Source: Antilocapra americana (lineage: Eukaryota; Chordata; Mammalia; Artiodactyla; Antilocapridae). Taken from it: a DNA stretch of 64,000 nucleotides. Positions 48,537 through 60,605 of this stretch are shown one piece after another. The position numbers and the translations under genes were made by a program. The DNA is taken from contig ML662466.1 of NCBI GenBank assembly GCA_007570785.1, positions 1,498,938-1,562,937 on the forward strand, given 5' to 3'. A model generated the notes under the pieces. It worked only from the letters and a program-made list of their open reading frames with translations, had not been told where the DNA came from and did no database searches. Position 1 is the stretch's first letter. Each line of letters opens with the position of its first letter.

Positions 48537-48554
48537 AAAAAGTTAACATGCTGA
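48537..48554. repeat. 3' target-site duplication of the full-length L1
   Basis: aaaaagttaacatgctga, immediately after the A-rich tail. Confidence 0.9.
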
Positions 48555-51044
48555 TAAGGTATATTTGAGAAGCCTACTCTGAACCCCAGTGAGATTCTAC
48601 CTATGCATCTTCCCTGACAGTTTCACTTACTCAAAGCTAAGTTGGTGAATGTGAGAGCAAAACTGGGTCAGTAGCTCAGTGTTAAGCGATCTCTAAAGAG
48701 AGACAAGAAAGTAGGTTAGTATGAAGATGAAGGAACTGAAAAAAATAAATAAAGTCAGAGTATATCTTTCCAGACCATATTGAAACAGTTCCCCATTCCT
48801 TGGAAAAGACCAGATCAATAAAATGGCTTTGCTTCATTTACCTGAGAAAAAGTGTGTTTTTTTTCTCTCTCCATAAATTGTACATTATATTCCCATTTGA
48901 TTCCATAAAAGCAGCATTTTTAATGAAAATGACTGCACAACCTCATCGGGTTGAATAGGTAGGATGATCAAATAAATTTGTTTAAGAGCATTACTGAGGC
49001 TAGGCTGTTAACTTGTGGCTGAGGCTCTTTGAAAATTTACACTGTGGAAAAGAACTGAACTCTTGTCCCACTAACATGGAGCGAGGTAAGATGGCTTGTC
49101 TATCTTACAGCCTCCAAAGGCTGGGGATAAGATCCTGAAAACTGGAAAGAAATTAAGAGTTGTGGAATACAGCAGATTGTCTATGATTTCCCCACTAATA
49201 TGTATATGGGACAGAGATTAATGAGCAAAGGGACCAGGTTTTATAATTTGACAGGCATTTAGGGTGACAGAAGGAGTCAGGTAAGCAAGTCCCTATTCAG
49301 ATGGACTCGCTTTATATACATCATTGCCACCTAACTTACAAACACAACTGTGGTTTGTAGACAAGGTTAGAATGTCACCTGTAATCTCCAGGGTCTGGCA
49401 TATGCCATGATCTTTGCCACTGCTAATGCTAGCATCTGTATGACTTCATTTCCCATGTGCTCCTGTGAGTCTGTGAGAAATACAATAGGTTGCAAAGGAG
49501 TTGGTATAGGAGACATGTATCTGACTTTGCCAGTTTTAAATCTTGGTTCTGTGGCCAAGTGAGTCTAGATTTTTACACTGATCCACTCATATAGTCTATG
49601 GTATTGGGCCATTGAGTCAGGGGAGAAGCTATAGCACCCCAAATTGTACAAAGATGGTTTATGAGTCATCCAAAGTATTTGTTGACTTGGTAGGTGTTTG
49701 CACAAATTGCTAGTGCTGCAGTCACTTACAGTCCTTTTCAAAGGACTTTTTGTTTGAAGTGCCACTTGTGGAATCAAAACATAGAATCTAAGTGTACTAT
49801 GTCCCTGCTGTATCACCAGAGATAGGCCTAGTATCAGGTTTGTTTTGAAGGTAAGGAACAACTTTCATTTGCACAAGGGACAGTTTTTAATCTTTCCACA
49901 CAGGTTACCCAAGATCCATTAATTCAGAATGGACACAGGAACATTTTCTTAGATTTGGGTGCCATAACTTCTTCATCCACCTTCTAGACTTAGTCTAGCA
50001 AGTCCAGATCACGTCTGTAGGAACATGAAATACTTCAGGTTCTTTAGTAGTATCTACATACTGGCATGGCCATCAGTTAGTTTAATTCTGTTAAGCAGCG
50101 GTAAACGGGCATAAATTAACAGTTTGGTTGATACTCTGTACTGAAAAAGTCAAGGTTAATAAGAGTAATAGTGGGTTGTTAAAAGGTCATTAGTGAGTAT
50201 TTGGAGAGAGCAAGATGATAGACAGATACCAGCTGATGCTTTGGGTGACCCTTTGAACATTTTCAGACATATCATGTCTCAAGGGGCTAACAGTTGTTTT
50301 CACAAAATGAAGTTTAGATTTGAGGGGATGTATGGCCTCATATATGTATTCTTAAAGTGATGAGAGAAGTTATAAGTGCTCCCTGCTTATTTTAGTTACT
50401 AAAAGGGCATCAATCTGTTAGGTAAGCATAGAGCCTAGGGCAAAGGCTATAGACTGTATAGTGGCTTTGAGAACATGACAAAATTTTGAAGGAGATACAG
50501 TGCGTTTCTGGGTTAAGGTCAAAATTTGAGGTGGATTTGGAAAACAGCTTGTGGCATTTTGGGCTTGTACAATTTGACAAAATGACAACAACTATAAAAT
50601 TTACATTGTACATTGAAATTTTATAATTTGATATATCTGCTTCCTGTGTTTGTGAAATTTCCCTTATTTTTTTAGTATCAAGATAGCAGAGTTAAAAGGG
50701 GAGGAAGAACACCATAGTACAACAGCTGTGAGAAAAGTTCTACCATAAGGTTAATTAACCAGTCTAAGTCTTCAGAGAGCTAACTGAGTGAGCTACTGAT
50801 GTAAATGGCTTATTTTTCCTCAGATAATGACATAGGTTCTGCCCTCAGCTGAAACTCATCTTCAACATCAGTTGCCTCTTTGGCCCAGGGACAACTTAGA
50901 ATATCTTGAAAATATTCATCTTCAGAGGAATGCAAATCAGAAAGAATTTCTGGTAAGCAAAGTAGAGATTTGTGGCTACATAGAGGGCAAGGAAATACAA
51001 CTTTTTTTTTCTGAAAATATCTCACCAGAAAATATCTGGGTGGA
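48555..51044. other. Unassigned 2.5 kb
   Basis: A/T-rich. Minus-strand open stretches at 49367-49558, 49565-49861 and 50410-50613 resemble no family I recognise. No repeat family recognised; could be an old endogenous element. Confidence 0.4.
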
Positions 51045-51420
51045 ATGACCAGGCAAGCGGGAGTGCCCAGCATTCTTACAGATGCCTGTTCCAGTGTCCT
51101 TCTTCCATCCCAGACTAGGACTGTTGCTCCTGGCTCTTTTTGGCCCAGCATGTGGCCTAACAGCCTCCTTAGCCTAATCAGATTATGAACCTCCTCCAGG
51201 TGTCTGTCATGATAAGCAACCAAGATGAAGACTTTCTTAGCTACATGATGGACTTGAAAGTCAGTGAGGGAGACTGAGGGCATCTGGGTGATAGAGCTGG
51301 GTGGCAAGTGAGAGATAAGGATATCAGAGTACCTGTGGTGTGAGCCTTTGGACAGGGGAAGGAGACACTGTTGATGCTTGCTTGGGAGGCAAGAAGAGGA
51401 CCCTAGAAGCTCAAACCCAT
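51045..51420 (+). pseudogene. TSPY: TSPY fragment: intron 1 end, exon 2, intron 2 start (third locus)
   Basis: Plus strand. Collinear with the minus-strand TSPY pseudogene from mid intron 1 (phrase caggcaagcggga at 51052) through exon 2 (51182-51263, encoding IMNLLQVSVMISNQDEDFLS and YMMDLKV, donor gtgagg) into intron 2. Homology fades after about 51420. Exon 1 is absent upstream. Confidence 0.85.
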
Positions 51421-52257
51421 TTCCTCCTCCTTCTGCTTATGGACTTGGGAACTGAGATATCCCAATTCTGATGCTAGCTGATCTTATCTTTTTGGGACAG
51501 TCAATTATTCTGGATCACTGTTACTGTGAGTGATACAGTGTATCACGAGTATTAGCATGATATTGCTGATAAAAATTAGTTTTCAGGATTATGTGTGTGG
51601 GACGGGGTTGGGTGGATACTCTACCTGAATGAGTTTTCCCTGTCTTTCCTGACTTCCTCCAGGATAGAGTGGGTGGAATTCAAGGCATGCTTAATTTATC
51701 TGGGATTATAAAACGTGAGGGGTGGACCAGCCACAGGTTGGATGCTAGGAGTCTTAAAATCTATTAATGGTTATAGGACCACATCGGCCCATATTCCAAC
51801 AGGATTGCTGAGGTGGGGTTGCTTTGGGCAACTTTGAACACTCTGAAATGGCCTTAGTGAACAGCCTCAACTGACTCTTGCTAAGGCCCTCAAGTTATCT
51901 CTAAGGTCCTGGCACTGTCTCTAAGGCCCTGATGCTGGCTCCAACTAATGATCTGATGCTGACCCTTACTAAATCCTTGCTGGGAATTATCCCAGGCTGC
52001 CAGGAAGCTTTCTGTTTTCCTCATCTCCTGTCAGCTGCCTGCTATTGGCCAATCTAACATACTGTGATGTGGTGGTCCCATATAGGATGTGCCTGAGAGG
52101 GCTTACGTACAGGAGCACGGTCTCGGCCACTCCACCTTTCAAGGGACAGTGGCTCAGGCTTTATCAGGTACATGATCTGCAATCTCTCAGTCATTGTCTG
52201 ACATCAGGTTCTGTGTCCCTGTTTGGTGTAAAACCCTTGGAGTTACTTCAGTAACAC
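51421..52257. other. Unassigned, with degenerate short repeats
   Basis: Contains three to four degenerate copies of a phrase like tctaaggccct between 51880 and 51945. Might be LTR-like; not identified. Confidence 0.4.
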
Positions 52258-53321
52258 TTTTGTTTTATTTTTTTTTAAATATATGCATTTATTTATTTTC
52301 TTTCCATTATTGTGTTGATTTTGCCATACACTGACATGAATCCACCATGGGCTTACATGTGTTTCCCTTCCTGAACCACCCTCCTACCTCCCTCCCTATT
52401 CCATCCCTCTGGGTCAGCCCAGTGCATCAGCCCTGAGCACCCTTAGCATGCATTAATCCTGAGCTGGTGAAATGGATCTCCCCATCAGCATATTTAAAAG
52501 ATAAATTTTTAGTGAATTAAAATTCAGGAATAACATCATTAGAGTGAGCAGGAAGGCACAGGATGTCCGCCAATGATCTATTACTTGGAAGATTTTATAA
52601 TTACCATGAGAAAACACTTACACTCATCACCCTTTAGGCATCAGCATGAGGTAAGAATCATCTGCATACTTTGTTTATTCCTCTGATTCTTACCTTTCCT
52701 TCAGCAGAAATATCTGGGCTCTGCAGGAACTGTGAGTGGTGATTATCAGGTAAATCTAAGACTGAAAAGCAAGAGGAAAAGAGAAGGTGAGGAGATGAGG
52801 ATTCTTGATGGAGAAGCAGGGCCATCCATGTTCAACCTTAACCTGATAGTTTGAGTTAGTATCCAGTCAAAGGAAGGACCATCAGGACCTGGCCCCACAG
52901 TCCTTGTCACCTGGTGTAGGGACTGGAGACACTCAAACTGCCCTGGTCACTTTCAGAGAAATAAAAAGATGGGAGAACACCATGGGAGCCACATTGGAAA
53001 AGGTTGCTGCTAGGAAGTAAGACACACTTTGCAAGAAAGTGGAGGATGGTCTCTCAGTTCTCAAAGACTTGCAAACACCTTGTGTTCTGGAGACATGTTG
53101 AAGCCTCCAGTCTTTGAGGGCAGTGATGAGAATGAACTGGACTCAAAACCATCCACTCACTCCTTGATGGTGCTGAGGATGACCAGTGTCCAGCCCAATG
53201 GTGTTGTGCGGCCTGAAACCCCCTTATCACCTGGGATGGAAGGGGCCCCACGGACACCCCACTGGGCCAGCGGGGTCTTGGTTTGTAGGCTACAGACCTT
53301 TATCAGGTACATGATCTGCAA
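52159..53321. repeat. Perfect 24-bp direct repeat flanking 1.1 kb
   Basis: The 24-mer at 52159-52182 recurs exactly at 53298-53321 in the same orientation. Flanking bases differ. Confidence 0.9.
52258..52495 (-). mobile_element. Old L1 3' end (minus)
   Basis: T-rich start and then the diverged reverse complement of an L1-BT-like 3' terminus. Confidence 0.65.
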
Positions 53322-53339
53322 ACATCTTGTGCCATTTTG

Positions 53340-54138
53340 GATGGCGGATCTTTTTCCTTACTCCATTTTTGCGAAACAGCTTTTGTTTGAAGAAGTCCAA
53401 TTCATCTCTTTTGTCTTTTGCTGTTTATGATTTTTGTAGCAGATCTAAGAAATCATGGCCAGATCCAAGGCCATGAAGTTTTTCTCTCATGTTTTCTTCT
53501 ATGGGGTGTATAACTTTGATTCTTACATCTAGGCCTTTGATCCATTTTGAGTTGATTTTGTATAGCAAGGGAAGTAGGAGTCAAACTTTCTTCTTTTTCA
53601 TGTAGGATCTGGTTGTCCCAGCACCTGTGCTAACTTTGGGGGGAAAATATTTGCAAATGATGCCACCTAAAAGGTCTAATTTCCAAAATATGCAAACAGC
53701 TCATGCATTTAAAAAAGAAAATAAAAAAAAATGGGCAGGTCTAAATAGACATTTCTCCAAAGAAGACATACAGATGGTCAACAGACACATGAAAGGACAC
53801 TCCACACTGTTAATTATTAGAGCAATGCAAATCAAAACCACAATGAGCTATCACCTCATAGTCATCAGAACGGCATCCATAATAACAAATGCTGGTGTGG
53901 GGGTGGAGAAAACGAAATCTCCTGTACTGTTGTGGGAATTGGTGCAGCCACTGTGGAAAACAGCATGGAGGATCCTCAAAAAACTAAAGAGTGTTGCCAT
54001 ATGAATGAGCAATCCCATTCCTGGGCATATATCCAGACAAAGCTATAATTCAAAAAGATACATTCACCACTATGTTCACAACAGCAAAGATGTGAATGCA
54101 ACCTACCTGTCCAATAACTGGTGAATGAATAAAAATGT
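53340..54138 (+). mobile_element. Old L1 with 5' inversion
   Basis: The left part (about 53340-53636) is L1 ORF2 in antisense; the right part (about 53640-54138) is the immediately following L1 sequence in sense, including the ORF2 C terminus. The junction lies at 53637-53640. The element ends in a (GT)n tract at 54138-54152. Confidence 0.8.
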
Positions 54139-54152
54139 GTGTGTGTGTGTGA

Positions 54153-55125
54153 CTCTGGTGTGTGTATATATATGTGGGTGTGAGTATCTCCCACGCACAC
54201 ATGAAGCACACACATTATTTAACTTATTTGTGCAACTATGTGAAAGCAATTAATATCACAAGACTGAATACTTAAAATGAATTAAATGGTTAACGCTAAG
54301 TTTTGTATTTTTAATGACAGTGAGAAAATTACACTTTACAGTTTTAATGATCGTGGTCAGACTTGTTATAATTTAAACAAATATTAAAACCTTCCTTAGT
54401 GAGAAAAGCCATACTATAAAAGGCCACCCAGATCCCATACTCATCTTGTCTGGTTTAAATCCATTAAGGCTGTCCAAACAAGGGGAAATCTCAGTAATGG
54501 TCCAAGGGAAAAAAAAAAACAAAAACTAGGTCAGGATAGAAAAAGATATTTTCACACAGTTGAGACAGCAGGTGAAAGCAGAAATGGGTCTATGTATTAA
54601 ATTATAACACAGAATTAATGATTTCATCATGGGAGTGGGGCTAATTGTTGGGTCCTCAGAGACTGTCACTGTTTTGGATAAAACAGACTCAACATTTTGT
54701 GAGAATTGTCAAATTTGAGTACTGTTTGCCACTATTAAAAGCTTTCTATACATTTTACATTAGTGGAAAGTGAGTTAATTTTCAAAACAACCATGATAAT
54801 ACCATTCAATAAAACAGGTAAGACAGGCATCCAACTTTGTTATAGAGGCCAAGACTTATTAGACCAAGTTCAACCAAATTTGTGACACTTATTTCCCTTG
54901 TAGAAGTCTATATGGTATGAGTACTAAGAGGTATCATGGAAAGAGGGTGTTAGTAGCCACTAAGTCGTAGGTCCTGTGGATAATCTGGATTGCAGAAGAA
55001 ACTGAGATTTTAGCCTTCCAATCTTTTACATTACTTCAAAAAATATAGTAAAAGATAAATTCAGTAAATTTGAAAAAAAATACCCACAAATCAATCTTGT
55101 TTCCATACATGAAAATAAACCATAA
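54153..55125. other. Intergenic, nothing recognised
   Basis: A/T-rich with no recognisable gene or repeat. Confidence 0.5.
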
Positions 55126-55129
55126 AAAA

Positions 55130-55705
55130 AATTACATGCCGAGTACATCATGAGAAATGCTAGGCTGAATGAAGCACAAGCTATAATCTAGATTGCTAGG
55201 AGTAATATCAGTAAACTCAGAGATGCAGATGACACCACCATTTTAGCGGAAAGTGAGGAGGAACTAAATAGCCTCTTGATGAAAGTGAAAGAGGAGAGTG
55301 AAAAAGAAGGCTTAAAAGTCAACATTCAGAAAACGAAGATCATGGAATCCAGGTCCATCACTTCATGGCAAATAGATGGGAATCAACGGAAACAGTGAGA
55401 GACTTTATTTTCTTGGACTTTATTTTAATGGAAGGACTGATGTTGAAGGTGAAACTCCAATACTCTGGCCACCTGATGCAAAGAGCCGACCCATTTGTAA
55501 AGACCCTGATGCTGGGAAACGTTGAGGGCAGGAGGAGAAGGGAACAACAAAGGATGAGATGGTTGGATGGCATCATCGACTCAATGGCCATGAGTTTGGG
55601 TAAACTCAGGGAGTTGGTGATGGACAGAGAGGCCTGGCGTGCAGCAATTCATGGGGTCACTAATAGTCGGAGATGAATAAGCGACTGAACTGAACTGAAC
55701 ACGAC
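55130..55705 (+). mobile_element. BovB 3' end with internal deletion
   Basis: Plus-strand BovB from the reverse transcriptase YADD region to the 3' terminus. Compared with the other copies, roughly 300-400 bases are missing at about 55415-55440. Confidence 0.8.
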
Positions 55706-55904
55706 ATTGTTAATCAACTATATTTCAAGAAAAATTAACAAGACTGAGAAAAAAAGATTGGTATGTTTCATTATATGCAAAGTTTATATACAAAGAAAAC
55801 TGATGTAAACAAACATGGCACACTACTTAATGGCAGGCATGCTGAAATACTTATGGAGAGATATACTGATATCTGCAATTTACCAGAAAATGCACCAAGG
55901 AAAA

Positions 55905-55956
55905 AGGTCGAATGATGATTGGCTAGAGGGAGGTCGAATGATGATTGGCTAGAGGG
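55905..55956. repeat. 26-bp perfect tandem duplication
   Basis: Units 55905-55930 and 55931-55956 are identical. Confidence 0.95.
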
Positions 55957-55984
55957 ATGGACAAATGGATAGATATGTGACAAA

Positions 55985-58900
55985 GGAAGTATTGTAAAAT
56001 GGTTACAAAACCAGATCCCTACATATGCTGTCTACAAGAGATCCACCTCAAACCAAGGGACACATACCAAGAGTGAACATTAAGGGTTGGAAAAAGGTAT
56101 GCCGTGCAAATGGCAACCAAAAGAAAGCAGGAGCAGCAATATTCATGTCAGAAAAAAGTGATTTTGAAAGAAAGGCTGTGAAAAGAGACCAAGAAGGACA
56201 CTAAATAATGATCAAAGCCAAGACATGGAAACAACCTAGATGTCCATCAGCAGACAAATGGATAAGCTGCGGTACAAATACACAATGGAATATTACTCAG
56301 CCATGGAAAAGAACACATTTGAATCAGTTCAAATGAGGTGGATGAAACTGGAGCCTATTACACAGAGTGAAGTAAGCCAGAAAGAAAAACACCAATACAG
56401 TATACTAACACATATATATGGAATTTAGAAACATGGTAACAATAACCCTATATGAGAGACAGAGAAAGAGACGCAGATGTATGGATCACTCTTTCGGACT
56501 CTTTAGGAGAAGGCGAGGGTGGGATGATCTGAGAGAATGGCATTGAAACATGTAAATTATATGTGAAACAGATCAACAGTCCAGGTTAGATACAAGAGAC
56601 AGGATGCCTGGGGCAGGTGCACTGGAATGACCCGGAGGGATGGGATGGGGAGGGAGGTGAGAGAGTCAGCATGGGGAACACATGTAAACCCATGGCTGAT
56701 TCATATCAATATGTGTCAAAAACCACTATAATATTGTAAAGTAGTTAGCCTCCAACTAAAATAAATAAATTGAAAATATAATGATCAAAGGATCAAACCA
56801 AGAAAATATAACAATTATAAATACATCTGCACCCAACATATGAGAATCTCAATATGTAAGGCAAATGCTAACAAGTAGGAAAGGGGAAATGAACAATGAT
56901 ACATTAAGAGTAGAAGACTTTAATATGCCATTCACACCTATGGAGAGATCACCCAAACAGAAAATTAACAAGGAAATGCAAACTTTAAAATGATACAATG
57001 GGCCAGTCAGACCTAATTGGTATTAATAGGACATTTCACCCCCAAAACAATGAAATTCACCTTTTTTCTCAAGTGCACACACAAACTTCTCCAGGAGAGA
57101 TCACATCCTGGGCCATTAAATCTAGCCTTGGTAAATTCAAGAAAATCGAAATCATTTCAAGCATCTTTTCTGATCACAATGCATTAAAATTATATGTCAA
57201 CTTCAGGGAAAAAAAAACTACTAAAAATAAAATATGTGGAGGCTAAGCAACATGCTTCAAAATAAGCAAGAAATAAGAGAAAAAAATAAAAAATAAATCA
57301 AAATATGCATAGACACAAATGAAAATGAAAACACAACAACCCAAATCCTATGCCATTCAGTTAATCAGTGCTAAGGGGAAGGTTTTTAGCAATAAGAGCT
57401 TACCTCAAGTAACAAAAGAAATATCAAATAAATTACCTACGTTTATACCTGAAGCAACTAGAAAAAGAGGAAATGAAGAACCCTGGGGTTAGTAGAAGGA
57501 AAAAAAATCATAAAAATCAGAGCAGAAAGAAGTGAAAAAGAAACAAAGGAGACTATAGTAAAAATCAGCATAACTAAATGGTGGTTCTTTAAGAAGATAA
57601 GTAAAATAGAAAAATCATTAGCCAGAATCATTAAGTCAACAAAATTAGAATTTCAAATGGAGAATTCACAACAGACAACACAGAAATACAAAGGATCACA
57701 AGAGACTACCATAAGCAGCTATATGAAAATAAAATGGAAGACTTAGAAGAAATGGACTAATTCTTAGAAAAATATAATCTTCCAAAACTGAACAAAAAAA
57801 AATAGAAAATCTTACCAAACCCATCAAAAGCAGGGAAATTGAGATTGTGATAAAAAAAAAAAAATCTTAGAACAAACAAATGCCCTGGACCATATGACTT
57901 CACAGGTGAATTATACCAAACATTTAAAGAGCTAATACCTATCCTACTCAAATTCTCCATAAAATTGCAGAAGGTAAAGTCCCAGTCTCATTTTATGAGG
58001 CTTGCATCACCCTAATTCCAAAACCAGCAAAGATGCCACACAGAAAAAGAAAACTACAGGGCAATATCATTGATGAACACAGATGAAAACCCTTCAGGAA
58101 AATTCTAGTCGACAGAACCCAACAACATATTCAAAAGATCAGACATCATGACCAAGTGGACTTTATCCCAGGGATGCTGGGATTCTTCAATATTTGCAAA
58201 TCAATCAATGTGATACATCACATTAACAAATTAAAAGATAAAAGCCGTAGTATTATCCCAATAGATGTGGAGAAAGATTTTGGCAGAATTCCACATGCAT
58301 TTATGATAAAAATGCTCCAGAAAGCAGGCATAGAAGAAAAACAACTCAACATAATAAAAGTCATATATGATAAACCCACAGCAAACATTATCCTCAAAGG
58401 TGAAAAACTGAAAGCATTTCCCCTAAAGTCAGGAACAAGACAAGGGTCTTGTTCCCCCTACTCTCATCACTACTTCAACATAGTTTTGGTTGCTTTAGCC
58501 ATAGCAATCAGAGAAGAAAAAAATTAAATGGAATCCAAATTGGAAAAGAAGAAGTAAACCCTCACTGTTTGCAAATGACATGATCCTCTACACAGAAAGC
58601 CCTAAAAACACCACCAGAAAATTACTAGTGCTAATCATTGAATATATAAAAGTTGGAGGATATAAAATTAATACACAGAAATCCCTTACATTTCTATGCA
58701 TTAACAATGAGAAAACAGAAAGTGAAATCAAGGAAACAATCCCTTTCAGCATTGTGTCGAAAAGAATGAAACACTTCGGAATAAAACTACCTAAAGAAAC
58801 AAAAGACTTGTATATAGAAAACATTAAAACACTGATGAAAGAAATCAGAGATAACACAAATAGATGGAGAAATATACCATATTCATGGATCTGAAGAATA

Positions 58901-60605
58901 GAGTGAAAATGAGTATACTACCCAAAGCAATGTATATTCAATGCAATCCCTATCAAGCTATCAATGGCATTTTTCACAGAATGAGAACAAATAATTTCAC
59001 AATATGTATGGAAAGAGAAAAACTTTGAATAGCCAAAGCAATCTTGAGAAAGAAGAATGGAAGAGGAGGAATCAATCTGCCTGACTTCAGATTATACTAC
59101 AAAGCTACAGTCATCAAGATAGTATGGTACTGGCACAAAGACAGAACTAGATCAATGGAACAAAATAGAAAGCTCAGAGATAAATCCATGCACCTTATCT
59201 TTGACAAAGGAAGCAAGAATATACAATGGAGAAAAGATAATCTCTTTAACCAGTGGTTCTGGGAAAACTAGTCTACCAAATGTAATAGAAGAAAACTAAA
59301 GCACTTTCTAACACCATACACAAAAATAAATTCAAAATGAATTAAAGATCCAAATGCAGGACTAGAAACTATAAAATTTCTAGATGAAAACATATTCCAA
59401 ACACTGCCTTATATAAATCACAGTAGGATCTTCTATGATACACCTTCCAGAGTAATGGAAATACAGTCAAAATTAAACAAATAGGACCTAATTAAACTGA
59501 AATGCTTTTGCACAATGAAGGAAACCATAAACAAAGTGAAAAGACAGCCTTCAGAATGGTAGAAAATAACAGCAAATGAAGCAACTGACAAAGAATTAAT
59601 CTCAAATATATACAAGCAGCTTCACACCAGAAAAATAAATTACCCAGTCAAAAAAAATAGGACAAAGAACTGAACAGACGTTTCTCCAAAGAAGAAACAG
59701 ATGGCTAACAAACACATGAAAAGATGTTCAACGTCACTAATTATCAGAAATGCAAGTCATAATCACAATGAGGGATGATCTCCCACTGGTCAGAATGGCT
59801 GCTGTCAAAAAAGTCTACAAAAAATAAATGCTGGAGAAGATACAGAGTATTGGAACCCTCTTACACTTTTGGTGAAAATGCAAACTACAATGACCACTAT
59901 GGAGAACAGTGTGGAGATTCCTTGAAACCTGGAAATAGAATTGCCATGCAATTCAGAAATCCCACTGTTGGGCATACACACTGAGGAAACCAGAACTGAA
60001 AAAGTGTACTCCAATGCTCATCACAGCACTGTTTACATATACTAAGATATGGAAGCAACCTAGATGTCCTTCAGCATACAAATGGAAAAGAAAGCTGTGG
60101 TACATATACACAATGGTATATTACTCAGCCATTAAAAAGAATGTATTTGAATCAGTTCTAATGAGGTGGATGAAATTGGAGCCTATTATACAGTGTGAAC
60201 TATGTCAGAAGGAAAAACACCAATAGAACATATTAACTCATATATATGTAAATTAGAAAGATGGTAATGATGACCACATATATGAGCTAGCAAAAGAGAC
60301 AGAGATAAAAGAAGAGACTTTTTGACTCTGTGGGAGAAGGCCAGGGTGAGATGATTTGAGAGACTAGCATTGAAACATGCATATTACCATATGTGAAATA
60401 GGTGAACAGTCCATCTTTGAGGCGTGACACAAAGGAATCAAAGCTGGTAGAACCCTGAGGGATGAGATGGAGAGGAAGGTGGGACAGGTTTCAGGATGGG
60501 GAAGACATGTACACCCATGGCTGATTCAACTCAGTGTATGGCAAAACCTGCCACAATATTGCAACTAAGTAGCCTCCAATTAATATAAATAAATTAATTT
60601 AAAAG
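55985..60605 (+). mobile_element. Older L1, from early ORF2 to 3' end
   Basis: Begins about 100 bases into ORF2 (endonuclease domain) and continues through the reverse transcriptase and 3' UTR to an A-rich end near 60600. Many frameshifts; open pieces at 58156-58527, 58580-58894 and 59044-59271. The catalytic box reads FANDM (near 58570) instead of FADDM. Interrupted by a nested L1 at 56218-56777. Confidence 0.85.
56218..56777 (+). mobile_element. L1 3' end nested in older L1
   Basis: A 5'-truncated L1 3' terminus ending in ataaataaattgaaaat, flanked by a 13-bp direct repeat ataatgatcaaag (56205-56217 and 56778-56790). Host L1 sequence continues on both sides without loss. Confidence 0.9.

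Larger units (their letters stand above)
41631..48540 (+). mobile_element. Near-complete full-length L1-BT element
   Basis: About 6.9 kb including 5' UTR (41631-43442), ORF1, ORF2, 3' UTR and A-rich tail. Flanking direct repeats of about 18 bp (41613-41630 and 48537-48554) differ at a single C/T position, and the 5' one begins at a TTTT/AAAA-like L1 endonuclease target. Both ORFs carry one disabling lesion, so the copy is recent but not autonomous. Confidence 0.95.

Noticed and set aside
53029..53430. 133-codon open frame considered as a gene remnant
   Set aside because: Its right third enters antisense L1 and no protein similarity was recognised.
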